Shown: piece by piece, positions 1-10,686 of the stretch | Layout of the letters: each line of letters starts with the position of its first letter | How positions within the stretch are numbered: the first letter of the stretch is position 1 | NCBI GenBank assembly: GCA_035048495.1 | Contig: CM068541.1 | Span: 6,703,929-6,767,928, forward strand | Direction: 5' to 3' | Length of the DNA: 64,000 bases | Source of the DNA: Euptelea pleiosperma | Taxonomy: Eukaryota > Streptophyta > Magnoliopsida > Ranunculales > Eupteleaceae | Position numbers and translations under genes: made by a program | The notes under the pieces: generated by a model | What the model was told of the DNA's origin: nothing | Databases searched by the model: none | What the model saw: the letters and a program-made list of their open reading frames with translations, nothing else

Positions 1-410
1 CAATTTTAAAAGCATGATAGGATCGTTCCGGGTTCACTGACCATCAATGTTTTGCAAACTCCTATATGGACCTACAACATAAAAATCATCCTGATTGGTG
101 ATTTGTTACCGTCGATTTTTCTCATCATGCGCAGGCTTACGGATGAATCCAAGCCTATGATATAATATGCTCAAAATCAATGGCTACAGATCATCAATAA
201 TGCTATTTTTGGAGTGTTTGTCCATCAACGTTGGCTTAATCATTTATAGAGATAGTGATCCCAAAAGATTGTGCCACATGGCATTTTGGAGAGAAGGATG
301 TATCAAACTTTTGAAACGGCCGTTGGTAGCAAAGTCTTTTCTACTTCTGCTTTCTATCCCGCGATTCCGGGATACGTGGCATAAATGCAGAGAGGGAAAT
401 TAACGTGGAC
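1..410. repeat. Foldback MITE copy, left end outside window or lost
   Basis: Left and right halves are inverted relatives of each other. Near 60-110 there is a tract of the type 'tggacctaca..aaaatcatcctgattggtgattt', and near 205-235 its inverted counterpart. The right arm ends in a segment with 'gccacatggcattttggag', which recurs in the other copies at 785-805 and 930-945. No open frame of interest is present. The outer left arm is not complete, so ends and target duplication cannot be given. Confidence 0.5.
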
Positions 411-475
411 CCATAAATGCTTTCTCTCTCTCCCGCGATCTCTTTGGATAAGCTCAGCAAGTCCGAGTTTGATAT

Positions 476-835
476 CTGACGGACTTCAAAGTTTGACGTT
501 CCCCTCCCAAAATTCTACGCGGAGCACTCCTTAGGGCCCACTGACCTAATGGATGTTTGGTCCACCTCTGTATGGATCTAAGAATGAAAAATCAGTTTAA
601 TCGGTAATTTTTAACTGTTTGATTTGAACAGCTTAATATCATAATTTCAGGCCGTTCATTCGAGAACTTTTATTTGAATGCTAAACTATTACTGTTAGAA
701 ATCACCAATCACGCCAATTTTTGATATGTATATCCGTCAAGAGGTTGAACAAACATCCATAAGGCCAGTGGCCCTAAAGAGTCTTCCACGTGGCATTTTT
801 GGGAGGGAAGAGTTCAAATTTTGAAGTCGTCGGTG
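476..835. mobile_element. Foldback MITE, family core with 'gacttcaaa' arms
   Basis: The two ends are long imperfect inverted repeats. The left arm from about 482 (gacttcaaagtttga, then ctcccaaaattc, then ttagggcccactgac) matches the reverse complement of the right arm ending at 828 (cagtggccctaaagag, gggaggga, ttttgaagtc). The middle has the family core 'ggatgtttggtcca' and its inverted counterpart 'aaacatccataa'. It encodes nothing. The size of about 350 bp and the hairpin structure are typical of non-autonomous DNA transposons. Exact ends and target duplication are uncertain. Confidence 0.65.
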
Positions 836-898
836 ACAGCGAATATTTTCTCAAAGTTCAGCAACCCATCTATCTGGCTACCCCGAGTGTGAAGTCCC

Positions 899-1190
899 CC
901 TGGGGGACTTTTGAACTCCTCTTCTCAAAATGCCATGTGGCACGCTTTTGGATGCTTGGTTCACTTCTCGGTGGACCTGCACACCAAAATTCAGCTAAAT
1001 TGGTGATTTCTAACTCTGGGATTTGAGCATTTTAATGGGTGATGTCTGGTCGTTGTATTTGAACTTTTTTTATGCTGATATCACCAATCAAATTATTTTT
1101 GGTGTGGTGGGTGGGCCAAACATCTATAGGAGCAAGTGCTCACGTGGTGGGTCCTGCACGTGGTATCTGCCCACATGAGAAATCGTCATC
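899..1190. repeat. Foldback MITE copy, diverged
   Basis: The left half (ggtggacctgcacaccaaaattcag near 972-996) pairs with the inverted right half (atcaccaatcaaattatttttggtgtg near 1080-1106). Outer segments carry the same 'atgccatgtggcacg' type motif as the other copies. Arms are less perfect than in the 476-835 copy. No coding content is seen. Confidence 0.5.
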
Positions 1191-1810
1191 TTATTTGACG
1201 CCTTTCTCTCAAACAAGGTCCCACCACTCAGGAAACAAATCAAGACCACCGATCAATGAAAAAAATGACATCACCATGCACCATGACAAGGTCCATGGAC
1301 CCCTGACCATGGGATCATTACTCCTAATGTAATATCTACTTGATTTGTGCTACCACAGGGATAAAAATATGTGTAGGGTCTAGAATTTAGGGTTTAGGCC
1401 ATTGACTATTGGATTCAAGAGATCCATGGTCCACGAGGTAACAACTATTTTATTATTTGCAGTTGCCCTACTCCACGGACAAAGGATCTCTTAAATCCAA
1501 TGGTCAGCAAAAAATTTAAAAACCTATTTTGTAAGCTCCTTTCTTTGCCTCACAATAAATTGGTGAAACTTAAGAAGCAAGATTAGTGATTTAAATAAAT
1601 CATTTAAATTGTGTATGTAAATAATACGATGGCTGGAGTGGTGGTTGGCTGGTCATAAGATTTTAGTAGATTGGTCGTTAGTGTTGGACAATAAACACTC
1701 CGGAATCTCATGACCGGCTGTCCACCATAGCTGTTTAATTTGGGCCTTTTAAAAAAAATTATTGTTAATCAATTTGAGTCAACGTCGATCATTGATGGTG
1801 AACCAAACCG
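1191..1810. other. Intergenic stretch without a gene
   Basis: The stretch is AT-rich, with only short open frames that have no codon structure or family resemblance. It has an inverted pair near 1405-1435 and 1475-1505 ('ggattcaagagatcc' against 'ggatctcttaaatcc'), so it may hold another small foldback. Nothing else can be supported. Confidence 0.4.
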
Positions 1811-2330
1811 CAATATGCACCACGTGGACGCAGCATAACAAACTTTAGTGGTTAGAAGCAATTGACCATATGGATGTTTGGACCATCCCTTGGTAAACGT
1901 ACATAACAAACAAAAATCAGTATGATTAATGGTTTTTAACCTTTGGATCTAAGTAGGCTGAATAATGCTCGAAATACATACTTGAAATAAACCATAAAAT
2001 ACTCTAATCCAATGGATAAAAATTACTAATCTGGATGAATTCTAGTATATAGGTCCACCTAGGGATGGGTCAAACATCTATACAGTCAGTGGTTCCTAAT
2101 TGTGGCTCATAATATGGTACCATGGCCGAAGAGCCATGGATGTTATGATGTTTCATGGTGATGTCATTGGCCAAATAATTCTCAAAATTCACCTTCAAAA
2201 CAAGCAGTGAAAAAGACTCTAATCCAACGGATAGAAATTAAAATTAATAATCAAGATGATTTTTCGTATGTAGCTCCACCTAGGGAGGGGCCAAACATCT
2301 ATATGGTCAGTGATCTCTGAGCATTTGCCA
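1811..2330. repeat. Foldback MITE copy plus an adjoining right half-copy
   Basis: The first copy, about 1811-2120, has the core 'ccatatggatgtttggacc' near 1866 and the inverted counterpart 'gggtcaaacatctatac' near 2067. Directly after it, 2170-2330 repeats only the right half ('actctaatccaacggatagaaatt', 'gggccaaacatctata'). The half-copy suggests a second insertion that lost its left arm or recombination between copies. Confidence 0.5.
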
Positions 2331-2523
2331 CATGTAAGGTTCATGTGCATCGCTAATGGGGTCGAATTAATGAGCCACCTCCTACATTGTTATAGACCAA
2401 AAACCATATTCCTCATGTGACTCAATTATAATATCAAGAAACGCGGAATATGCATTAAGGCATGATTGATGGAAAAGACACAAATCTTCTATTTGCTTTT
2501 TCTTGGACAGTGACACAGGAAAA

Positions 2524-2896
2524 AAATCTATGATACAGACTTCTGTATCAACATTTTGATGGAGAAGTCCCTCAAATTGCCACGTGCCCACTTCCCATGA
2601 ATGTTTGGCCCATACCTTTCACCAATAAAAATAGTGTGATCGCTGATTTCTAGCCATTGGATTTGAGCAGTTTTCATCATGGGCTTGGAACCAACTCATA
2701 TGCCTGTTCATGAAGCCCATGATAAAAAAAGTGCTCGAATCCTACAGCTAGAAATTACCAATCATGCTGATTTTTTGTGTGTCGGTCCACCATGGTGTGG
2801 GCCAAACAATCAGGGGCCAGTGGACCTGAAAGAGTGTACTACATGGCTATTTGAGCGACTTTTGAATCAAAATTTTGATTCAGAAGTCTGCATCAT
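2524..2896. mobile_element. Foldback MITE, 'acttctgtatca' arms
   Basis: The left arm begins with ctatgatacagacttctg and the right arm ends with its near-exact inverted counterpart cagaagtctgcatcatag. The arms also share a segment that translates in both directions into similar peptides, which is a sign of an inverted repeat and not of a gene. The interior (2655-2750) carries 'gatttctagccattggattt', a segment that serves as the empty-site reference for the nested insertion at 3152-3531. Confidence 0.65.
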
Positions 2897-2989
2897 AGAA
2901 CGGCTCGTTAGAAAGTTTGGAATAAATCTATGGTTGAGATCTTTTAATCATGTTGGTTTTTGATTGAGAGATCACGTTTCTTGGAATAG

Positions 2990-3700
2990 TTCATAAGCTG
3001 TCATTGGTTGTTGTTACGGGGAGGGAAATCCGCAAGTGTACTTCCATGTTTGAAGTTACCACGTCCCAAAAATGCACGTCGCACACTATCAGGCCCACCC
3101 CTTGGTAGGGTGGGCCTACACACGAAAAAAAATGTCTGGTATTTCTAGCCAAGAGTGTAAAACTTCGCTGACAGCCCACAGTCATCGAAGCCGAAGACAG
3201 CCCACAATATGAGCCACGTGAAACACTCTTAGAGGATGATGACCGTATGGATGTTTGGCCAATCCCTAGTTGGACTTTTAAACCAAAAATCAGCCCGATG
3301 AGTAATTTCAGACCTTTGGATCCTAGTACCCCAAATAATGGTCAATAATGCTCAAAATTCCCACGGTTAAAATCAACCAATGAAAATGACTCCAATCCGA
3401 CACTTAGAAATCACTAATCAGGTTGATTTTTGGTTATAGGTCCACCTAAGGATTGGCCAAACATCCATACGTCAGTGTCATCTAAGAATGTGCCACGCGG
3501 CCCATATTGTGGGCTGTCAGCGAAGTTCTACTCTAGCCATGAAATTCGAATACTCTTCATCATGGACTTGGAACCTTCTCACAAGCCTGTTATGAAGCCC
3601 ATGAAAAATGTTTCAATCAAATGGCTAGAAATCACCAATCAGAATGATAATTGTGTGCCGCGTGGTATTTTGGACGAATCCGGGTCAAAACCGTTAAACT
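2990..3700. repeat. Older MITE copy split by a younger insertion
   Basis: The segments 2990-3151 and 3532-3700 are the left and right parts of one element of the same family as 2524-2896. They are separated by a complete younger element (3152-3531). If the younger element and one copy of its 8-bp duplication are removed, the sequence runs colinear with 2650-2760 of the neighbouring copy ('atttctagcca', then 'cttcatcatgg', then 'cttggaacc'). Confidence 0.6.
3152..3531. mobile_element. Intact hAT-like MITE with 8-bp target duplication
   Basis: The element is flanked by the perfect direct repeat TCTAGCCA at 3144-3151 and 3532-3539. Its ends are inverted: gtaaaacttcgctgacagccc at the left against ggctgtcagcgaagttctac at the right, and the inversion continues for over 100 bp ('cccacaatatgagccacg' against 'gtgccacgcggcccatattg'). 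An 8-bp duplication is characteristic of hAT transposons. No protein is encoded, so it is non-autonomous. A short tandem duplication near 3163-3210 ('gacagcccaca' twice) has lengthened the left arm. Confidence 0.8.
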
Positions 3701-3909
3701 CACTGACCATGCAAACAACGTGTCTAGAAAGTGCAACAATTGGCCCCCCCACTTCCCCTCTTTCTTATCCAAACTGGAAAAAAGTAACTAACTTAACTGC
3801 CGTTCCCGCCCTTTTACCTCCTTTAAAACTCAACCCTCTTTGTTCTTCCTCTTCACTTTCTTCTTGCTCTTACTACTACTGTTGCTTCTGCACTGAAGTG
3901 ATTGTGCTA

Positions 3910-4583
3910 ATGGCTTCTCTTCTAGCAGCCAACGTTTGCAACATTTTGTTCTTCTCCTCTCTTTTCTTGATCTCCATGGCTCCGGTCTCCGTAACCGGTT
4001 ATCAGTTTCGAATCGGCGGTCGAAAAGGGTGGATCGAACTGATCGGAAACGAGACCGAGACCTACAACAAGTGGGCCACAAGAAATAGATTCCATGTCGA
4101 AGATTCTGTTTGTAATTTTTCAGCCTTTTTTTTCTGTTTCTTTTGGTGAATTTTAATTTTTCAGACCTCTTCCTCATTTTTTTTTCTTTTAATTTTGTTA
4201 CAGATTTCGAGTACAAGAACGACTCGGTGCTAGTAGTGAACAACGCCGACTACACAAACTGCAATGTGTCGAACCCAATTGCGAAATTCAAAGACGGGAA
4301 CACAGTATTTCGGTTCGATCGTTATGGTTTCTTCTACTTCATCAGCGGCGAGCCCGGGCATTGTGAATCCGGTCAGAGGTTAGTCATTCGGGTAATGGTG
4401 CATCCTGAAGTAGAGCCCCCTTCACCTTCGCCAACGGCAGGCAGCGGGTCTGGTGGTGGGAATGGGTCGGGTTCCAGTGAATGGGGAGCACCGATGCCGA
4501 ATTCGACGGTTAAACTTTTGGTTGGATCTTATTTTATAACGGCTCTCGGGGGCATGATGGTCATTCTTTATATGTTTATGTAG
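3910..4583 (+). CDS. Early nodulin-like protein (phytocyanin domain, GPI-anchored type)
   Basis: Exons are 3910-4111 and 4204-4583. The 92-bp intron is GT-AG, and joining gives a closed frame of 193 residues. The start is the ATG of MASLLAANVC, which opens a hydrophobic signal peptide of about 28 residues. The phytocyanin fold follows, with the family segments GGRKGW, WATRNRF, YFEYKNDSVLVV, DYTNC and GEPGHCESG. The two cysteines of the family disulfide (TNC and GHC) are kept. The copper-ligand cysteine is replaced by serine (FISGEPGHC) and the first ligand histidine is absent, so copper binding is unlikely, as in early nodulin-like proteins generally. A Pro/Ser/Gly-rich linker with SPSP, like arabinogalactan proteins, is followed by a hydrophobic C-terminus (about residues 170-193) that fits a GPI-anchor signal. 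The expected location is the outer face of the plasma membrane; the precise role is unknown. A plain plastocyanin-like uclacyanin is less likely because of the missing ligands. Confidence 0.93.
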
Positions 4584-5735
4584 GGTCTTTTTGAATTGTT
4601 TTTCTTAGAATATATATTTGATTTAGAATGGATTGCATATGTAATTCAGCTTGTTTACTTATTTATTTATTGAATTAGAATGGATTTCTCTCATTTTTCC
4701 TTTATTTCCTGAAATAAAATAAGGGCATTTTGGGAAATAGCTCATGTTTTTAGGGCCTAGCCCAGTCTAGGGATGGAAGAACTGGTTCTATGTTGCAACT
4801 TATTTTCAAAGCATCAACTCTGGTCCTGGTTTAAGGTCAAGCTGAAAAAGTGGGGCCTAAAAGGTGGGCTTTTCACAGGTTACCTACATGGGCCGGAGTA
4901 ATTGAAACTGGATATTGACCCCTGCTGACCCTTTTTGGGTTTCCAAACTATCGACGGTGATGCAGAGCGTCAATCTGATTGAGCTATGGGATCAGACCAA
5001 GATCTAATGTAAACCTTGAAAACCGGCTAGTTATTTCGTCAACGTTAATCTTCACTTCAACCTGATGATCTGAATCTATAAAATGAGATCCGGGCTAAGG
5101 TATTAGGTCCGATGGATTGGGTCTGGGTCAGAGAATCATGATTCGATAAGCTATTGGATTGATTCTAGAGTGACTCGGATTCATTGGATAACAATCTGGT
5201 CCATTAAGACTAGAGAGCAGCACGTTGCACGTGAGTATCGTAGGAGCCTCATCAATGTAGATGACGGACCACAGCATGAGCCATGTGGTACACTCTTAGA
5301 GACCACTGACCGAATGCATGTTTGGCCCATCTTAGATGGACCTACATACCAAAATTCAACCTGATTAACAATTTCTATCCATTAGATTAGAGTCTTTTCC
5401 ATGGTTTATTTTTAACCGTGGATTTCGAGCATTATTTGGGGTACTCGGAACCAGAACCTTATATTTTATCCGAATGATATCCATCGACAGCCCGATTCTA
5501 GAACTAGCTATTTCAGAACTAGACCCAGAAAAGACTTGAAACTGATAGGACATAGAACCAAAATATCAGCACAGATGAAATTGATTGATTTGGATTGGAC
5601 TCGGTCCTCTCGGCTTCCCTGTCACGAACATAACTAGAGAACACGACAGTAGGTTCTAGTATGAAAAGTGCTAAAGATGTCAAGTTTTTTTTTTCTATAC
5701 TTCAGTACGAAAATCTTTTTTTTTCACGTTATTCA
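4584..5735. other. Intergenic, repeat-derived; MITE left half at 5225-5430
   Basis: No gene is seen. 4584-4720 is probably the 3' UTR of the upstream gene; several AATAAA-like strings occur (for example 4714-4719). At 5225-5430 the left half of the foldback family recurs ('gagccatgtggtacactcttagag', 'gcatgtttggcccatc'). It breaks off at about 5435 into a segment rich in 'ggaacc' and 'agaacc' words, a type seen again at 6170-6230 and 30950-31490. Short open frames here are not convincing. Confidence 0.45.
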
Positions 5736-6053
5736 TAGGGTGTAATTGGGCCGGCGGAGCCGGTCAGGCTCCTCACGGGCTGAGATTTAAATGGGTCGGA
5801 CTGCAAATCAAATCTCAAGCCCGAGCCTGCCTTTGGTGTGCTGGGCTGCGGGCTGGGTCGACTGGGCTGGCCTCAAACTGTTATATTGGCACAAAAGAGA
5901 GTGGAAACAGCATTGATCTGGCGGGCCGTGCCTGATGGAATGGGCTGGGGCTAGGCCTCACGGGTTGGGTCAGGATGACCCTTAGAGGAGGTAGGTTGGG
6001 CCTATACAAATGGCGGGTCGGGCGGGCGGGCCATGGCCATATTTACGCACCTA
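5736..6053. repeat. GC-rich dispersed repeat with TAGGGTG-type ends
   Basis: A strongly G/C-biased stretch is rich in ggcc, gggc and ggct words. The left end 'tagggtgtaattgggcc' is loosely inverted at the right end ('ggccatatttacgcaccta'). Related G/C-rich tracts occur at about 20330-20640 and 38474-38720, the latter starting with 'taggggtgttaatgggcc'. The shared start suggests a hAT-like MITE family. No target duplication could be confirmed. Confidence 0.4.
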
Positions 6054-6333
6054 TATAGAAGTATCAAAGTTAGCAATTTAGCATACGGCTAAAAATATGG
6101 TATAAAAAAGTTTCGAGGATAATTCAGGTTTGTCGTACGAAAATCCGGGAACAAATGATCGATATATTTCAGTTCCGGATCCGGATCCACTTGTTTTGGT
6201 TCCGGAACCGGAACCGGAACCAACCCTTCAATCAATGGGGCGGGACTCGCGGGAGCAATCTTTTGTAGCTGTAGGTCAGTGGGCCCGAAAGAGTGGCCTG
6301 CAACAAGAGCGAACTACAGCAAAAAATTTGTAT

Positions 6334-6880
6334 GGGTCGCTCTACGGGCACCCACCTCTTTAAGTTGGGCACCCACAAAATAAATTAATTTTTGAGGACC
6401 AAAGTGCCCTTTCCCATCCTTAACAGTTTTGTTTGGGCACCTACACTGAAAAAAAAAAGAGAAGAGGAAGAAGGAAGAAGGAAGAAAAAGAAGAAGAGGA
6501 GGAGGAGGAGGCTGTTGCCGTAGGTACGTCCATCTCTCTCTCTCTTTCTCTCTCTCTCCGCTGTAGGTACGCCGGGCACCCTGGCCACCGTGTTGGTGGT
6601 GATGTTGGAGTGGTGGTTTGGAGCACCCCATACTCCCACAAAATGATGGACAATATGCGGCAAGTCCATTTTTTTTTTTTGTCTCCATGGCCTGGAACTA
6701 CCGTGGCCACCATGGCACCCACGGCCAAGAGCCAAAGTGAGCCAAAGTCAAAAAAAAATTTGGATTTTAATGTGGGTGCCCAGCAAAATGGGGTGCCCAA
6801 ACAGGGGCCCTCTAATTGGCGTGGGTGCCCATCAAATGTTGGTGCCCAGCCGAAAAAGGTGGGCGCCCGTAGAGCTACCC
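6334..6880. mobile_element. Mutator-like MITE with 9-bp target duplication
   Basis: Terminal inverted repeats are present: GGGTCGCTCTACGGGCACCC at the left end and the reverse complement of gggcgcccgtagagctaccc at the right end (2 mismatches in 20). Flanks are AATTTGTAT (6325-6333) and AATTTGTTT (6881-6889), a 9-bp duplication with one mismatch. A 9-bp duplication is the hallmark of Mutator-like elements. The interior holds a polypurine run (6455-6510) and a CT microsatellite (6531-6559), which give long but meaningless open frames on both strands. It encodes no transposase. It ends about 110 bp before the ALKBH2 start codon and may supply part of that promoter. Confidence 0.75.
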
Positions 6881-6990
6881 AATTTGTTTTCCTTTAAACG
6901 GTTTGTATTTTTTTTTTTCCGCACTTTTTTTTTTCGCGGGCTTTCTCTGTGTCGGCAACCATCTTTCTCTCTCTCGTCTTGGATAGCTGT

Positions 6991-9900
6991 ATGAGTTTCA
7001 AGTTTCAATTCGCAACGACGAGCCCTAACCCTAACGAGAGGGAAAGGAGACGGACTATGGATCTCGGAAACGGAAGTGAAGTCATCTATATTCCTCGATT
7101 TCTGCCGTTCGATGACTCGTGGAAATTGTTTGATTACCTTGATAAAGAGATGCCATGGACGAGGCCTTCGATTCACGTCTTCGGTCGATCTTGCATCCAG
7201 GTTTTCTTTCTATGAATCTGAATCTGTTTCTGGCATTCATATTTCCAGAAATTCATAAATTAAACTATTGTGCTGATCTTTTTCGCTCTTGAGATGATCT
7301 TATGTTCATCTGAGGTGAAGATCGATAATTTAGATGCTTTGGTTTTGGGGGTTTAGAGTGGAAATTTATTGTAGAATTTGGTAGTTTTTGATACTTGAAT
7401 AAACTGTAATTGCTGTTTTAGTTTAGGGTTTGGAAAGTAAATTTAGATTATCAGTTTTTGTTTTGTTTTGAGAATGGAAGTACTTTTTGACGATAAAGCA
7501 AATGAACGCGAATATGAAAAGTAAAAAAAAATCCATTGCTATTGTTGGTTGGTGGGTTTTAAAGGGTTTTTCACATTTGTTCCGACAAACAAAACGATTT
7601 GAATTAGGGTGGGGTAAAATTTTAGTACCAATTTATTTGTGTTTGTGAGGTTATCCGTTATCTGTTATGGAACAAGTTTATGAGATTTGTGCTGGCCATG
7701 GCAGGATATTGGTTTTGACAGGATTGATTTTATAACGTCTGATTTATTGGATTTTAGACCAAATTTTGATAGTAAGATATCGTAACTTCTCTAAATAAAA
7801 GGAAAAATATGATATTGTTAGGATAGTTATGCTAGAGATGACGATGCGGTGGAGACTTCTGGTCGTCCAGATGCCATCACAGCTGCAAGATTGTATTCTT
7901 TTCTGTTTTGTAGATTCTGGTATCTTCTAGAGATAGTAGGTGTATGTCTGGTATCTTCTAAATATAGTAGGTGTATGTCTTATGGAAGGTAATCCCACTG
8001 TTAAAGGGAAACCATTCCACGTGATTTGATCTCTTTGTAAATCTTTAAATATACGTTAATACACTCTCCCTCAGACACCTTGAGATAGAGATTATTCTCA
8101 ATCCCCTTTAGGTATTTCATTTTTCTCTGATGATGTATGAACATGGTTCCTTTCTAGCAGAAGACAGATATCAATAATTTGAGAGATACTAGCAGTACCC
8201 GCAGGTATAGAAAAAGCATTCTGCGTGCACTTTATGTTGGACATGTGGCCATCCCATCCCGAGTGTGCCCCATTTACGCAGGCTACCCTACTTGAGCCCG
8301 GTGTGAAAATGCCCCTGCATTACTATCAAACAAGTATAGCTGTGCATAACAACTTACAAAGTATTATATGGAGGATGTAACACACTAATCTTCTTTTAGA
8401 AGTCATTGTTAATAAATAAATAATTGTTTAAAATCAAGGGGGGCACTGCCATACGTGTGTCAACACGTGTCATCCATGTACATGTTTGACAAGGTAAAAA
8501 ATCCTAAAAATGATGTGTCCTTGTTACATAGGTTACTAAAAGCTTGCTGCTTTACCACATCCAAGTACGTGTTTGTGGTTTGTGGATAATTCTACAGGTG
8601 GACTTTAGTTTGTATGATGGAGTGTTTGTATTGTTTGGTATGGTAGTCTGATCTGGGTAAGATAACTAATCTATCTTGGTCAATATTATTATGTATTTAA
8701 TTTATTGCATGTTTTGGATTTCCATTTTTGCACCTGAAAAAGATGAAGCCATCCAAACCAGCATTTAGGGTCAAGTTTTTAATTAGTTTTACTTTAATTT
8801 ATACTTCATGCCACAGATTACTAGTGGCTTGTGGCATATGGGGCATCGGGGCTGGTAAATTATTCATTTATTCACAACTGTTCTTATTGCTGATGGATTA
8901 TCCCCGAATAAGATTCTAGCTGAAAGTTCAGGTTTGGGTTATGGACTATGGAATGCCGTAAATCATAAAGTCCCTTTCTAAATCAGGAAACTATTGATCG
9001 ACAAATAATGATCAAGAGAAACTTCATTATCTATAAGAAATTTATACATTGATTTGGCATTCCTTAAGATTGTACTCAATTCCTGAACACATTGTGCTCA
9101 ATTTCTGAATTTGTCAAACTATACCACTGAAAGGTATATATCCTACTAGTTTCTGGTTTGCACCATGTTTTAAATCTTGGCCAGAACTGAGTCATGAGAC
9201 AGTGAAACTGTCTTGTTCTTTTTTTCTTCAGCTTTTATTTTTCTTCACCTTGTCTTCAGCTTTTAAAAACATAGTTGGACCGCTTTCAGTATGACCAGAT
9301 AAACATGAGTCTAATAAACTAGATGATTTGCTTCTCTAAAACACTCTTAAGGGAAATTGTTGCTGAGGGCTGGAAGCAGTCTACCGTATCTGGGGTTGAA
9401 GGCATGGGGTGGCTCTCCTTGCTAATGGTATGTTTTGGGGGTCGGGGTTGTGTGTGTGGGAGAGAGGGGTAGGGGGGTGGTTCTTGATCTAGGCTGACCT
9501 TGCCTAATTTCTGTGGTTTACAAACAGTGGGAGGTGTTGAAACTAGCAAGTAATGGAGAGCCTGGCTTGTGGGGCGTATTCTAATACTATCACATGGTTC
9601 AAGGATAAAAGTAACTGGACTAGGATTGCTACTCTGTACAGGGAGTTCATGGGGTTTATCTCAATATACAATTGGTGAATTTCCCATTGCAAGATATGTT
9701 TAATCTGCAATAAGAAGTCATGCTTGAATTTTCTTTTGCAATTTGCCTCTTTAGTTTGTTCCTTGAACCTGTTGGTGAAGCTTGAAGTCGGATTACTTAC
9801 CTCTCTGCAGCCTAGAGACACGTGTTATGTCGCCAGTGAAGGGTTGCCAGAACTCCGTTACAGTGGATATCAGCCGCATGCATATTCTTGGGATGATTAC

Positions 9901-10686
9901 CCTCCACTTAAGGACATATTGGCAGCAGTGAGAACATTTTAAATGAAAATTAGCTTTTCACTATCGTTAGCATGTATTGTTTTTAAATGCATTGCTCACC
10001 TACCTTACTGGAAGTTATGTTTTCATGTGTTTATTGCAGGTTCACGAAGCTCTTCCTGGGAGTAATTTTAATAGTTTGCTCTTGAATAGATATAAGAGTG
10101 GCTCTGATTATGTGGCATGGCACTCCGACGATGAGAAGTTGTATGGACCTACTCCAGAGATTGCATCAGTCTCCTTTGGATGTGAACGGGAGTTTTTATT
10201 GAAGAAAAGACCCAGCAAAACACCTCAAGGTGAAACACAAATATATTCCTCACTCAGATATTATTTTTTCTTATAATACCACAGGGTCTCTACTGCGTGC
10301 ATAGTCACATTCAGGGTGTTCTGGACCATACAATTGATGGGCTCCACCTAGGAAATCCAATAGCTCGGAATCAGCCCTATTGCATGATTCTACCCTTCCT
10401 ATAAATGGACTTCTTTTGGGAAGGTAAATGGACTTGTGTTTTTTGAACTGTTGGACATGTTTCTTTGTTCATGCAGTGAAAATACCTAACTGCTAGATGT
10501 GAGGAACAACCAGCAAGCAAGCGATCAAAAAAGAGTAGCCAAGATGATCCGCACTCATTTAGGCTTAAGCATGGATCATTATTGGTGATGAGAGGGTACA
10601 CCCAGCGGGACTGGGTCCACTCAGTGCCCAAGCGTACTAGAGCAGAAGCTGTCAGGATCAACCTCACCTTCAGGCATGTACTCTGA
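6991..10686 (+). CDS. ALKBH2: ALKBH2-type DNA oxidative demethylase (AlkB family)
   Basis: Exons are 6991-7200, 9811-9927, 10040-10229 and 10514-10686. All introns are GT-AG and the product is 229 residues. The protein is an Fe(II)/2-oxoglutarate dioxygenase; the family removes methyl lesions such as 1-methyladenine and 3-methylcytosine from DNA in the nucleus. The iron ligands are visible as HxD in YVAWHSDDE (H137, D139) and the distal H208 in RDWVHSVPK. The arginines that bind 2-oxoglutarate and close the site lie in RINLTFR (R220, R226). Further family segments are PWTRP, FGRSC, PRDTCYV, YSGYQP, LLLNRY, YGPTPEIASVSFGCER and KHGSLLVMRG. The last acceptor (10512-10513) was chosen because it alone restores the frame to KHGSLLVM. 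ATG 7057 is an alternative start giving 207 residues; 6991 is preferred because the frame stays open and hydrophilic. An ATG at 6949 would add a hydrophobic stretch. Intron 1 is 2.6 kb and contains a dispersed repeat (8220-8560). Confidence 0.93.
8220..8560. repeat. Dispersed repeat, copy 1 of 3 (in ALKBH2 intron 1)
   Basis: The copy shares ordered segments with 50280-50700 and 56700-57430: 'acaagtatag', then 'acttacaaagtattatatgg', then 'ggaggatgtaacacacta', then 'gggggcactgccatac', then 'gtcaacacgtgtcatcc', then 'ccttgttacatagg'. It has no open frame. The family is not recognised. All three copies lie inside introns or the 3' part of genes. Confidence 0.5.

Noticed and set aside
3830..4243. 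137-codon frame on the - strand
   Set aside because: It is antisense to the phytocyanin exons and intron; the + strand has the conserved, spliced protein.
6314..6897. Long overlapping open frames on both strands with Lys/Glu-rich or Ser/Leu-rich products
   Set aside because: They arise from a polypurine tract and a CT microsatellite inside a MITE; there is no codon bias or family similarity.
7021..7036. Two telomere-type CCCTAA units next to the ALKBH2 start
   Set aside because: Two units are too few for an interstitial telomere. AAACCCTA-type boxes occur in many plant leaders, including those of AACT and UPL here, so at most this is a telo-box.
10471..10476. Acceptor for the last ALKBH2 exon at 10475-10476 (atgcag)
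   Set aside because: It leads to a stop at 10494-10496 in the incoming frame; the acceptor at 10512-10513 keeps the frame to the conserved C-terminus.
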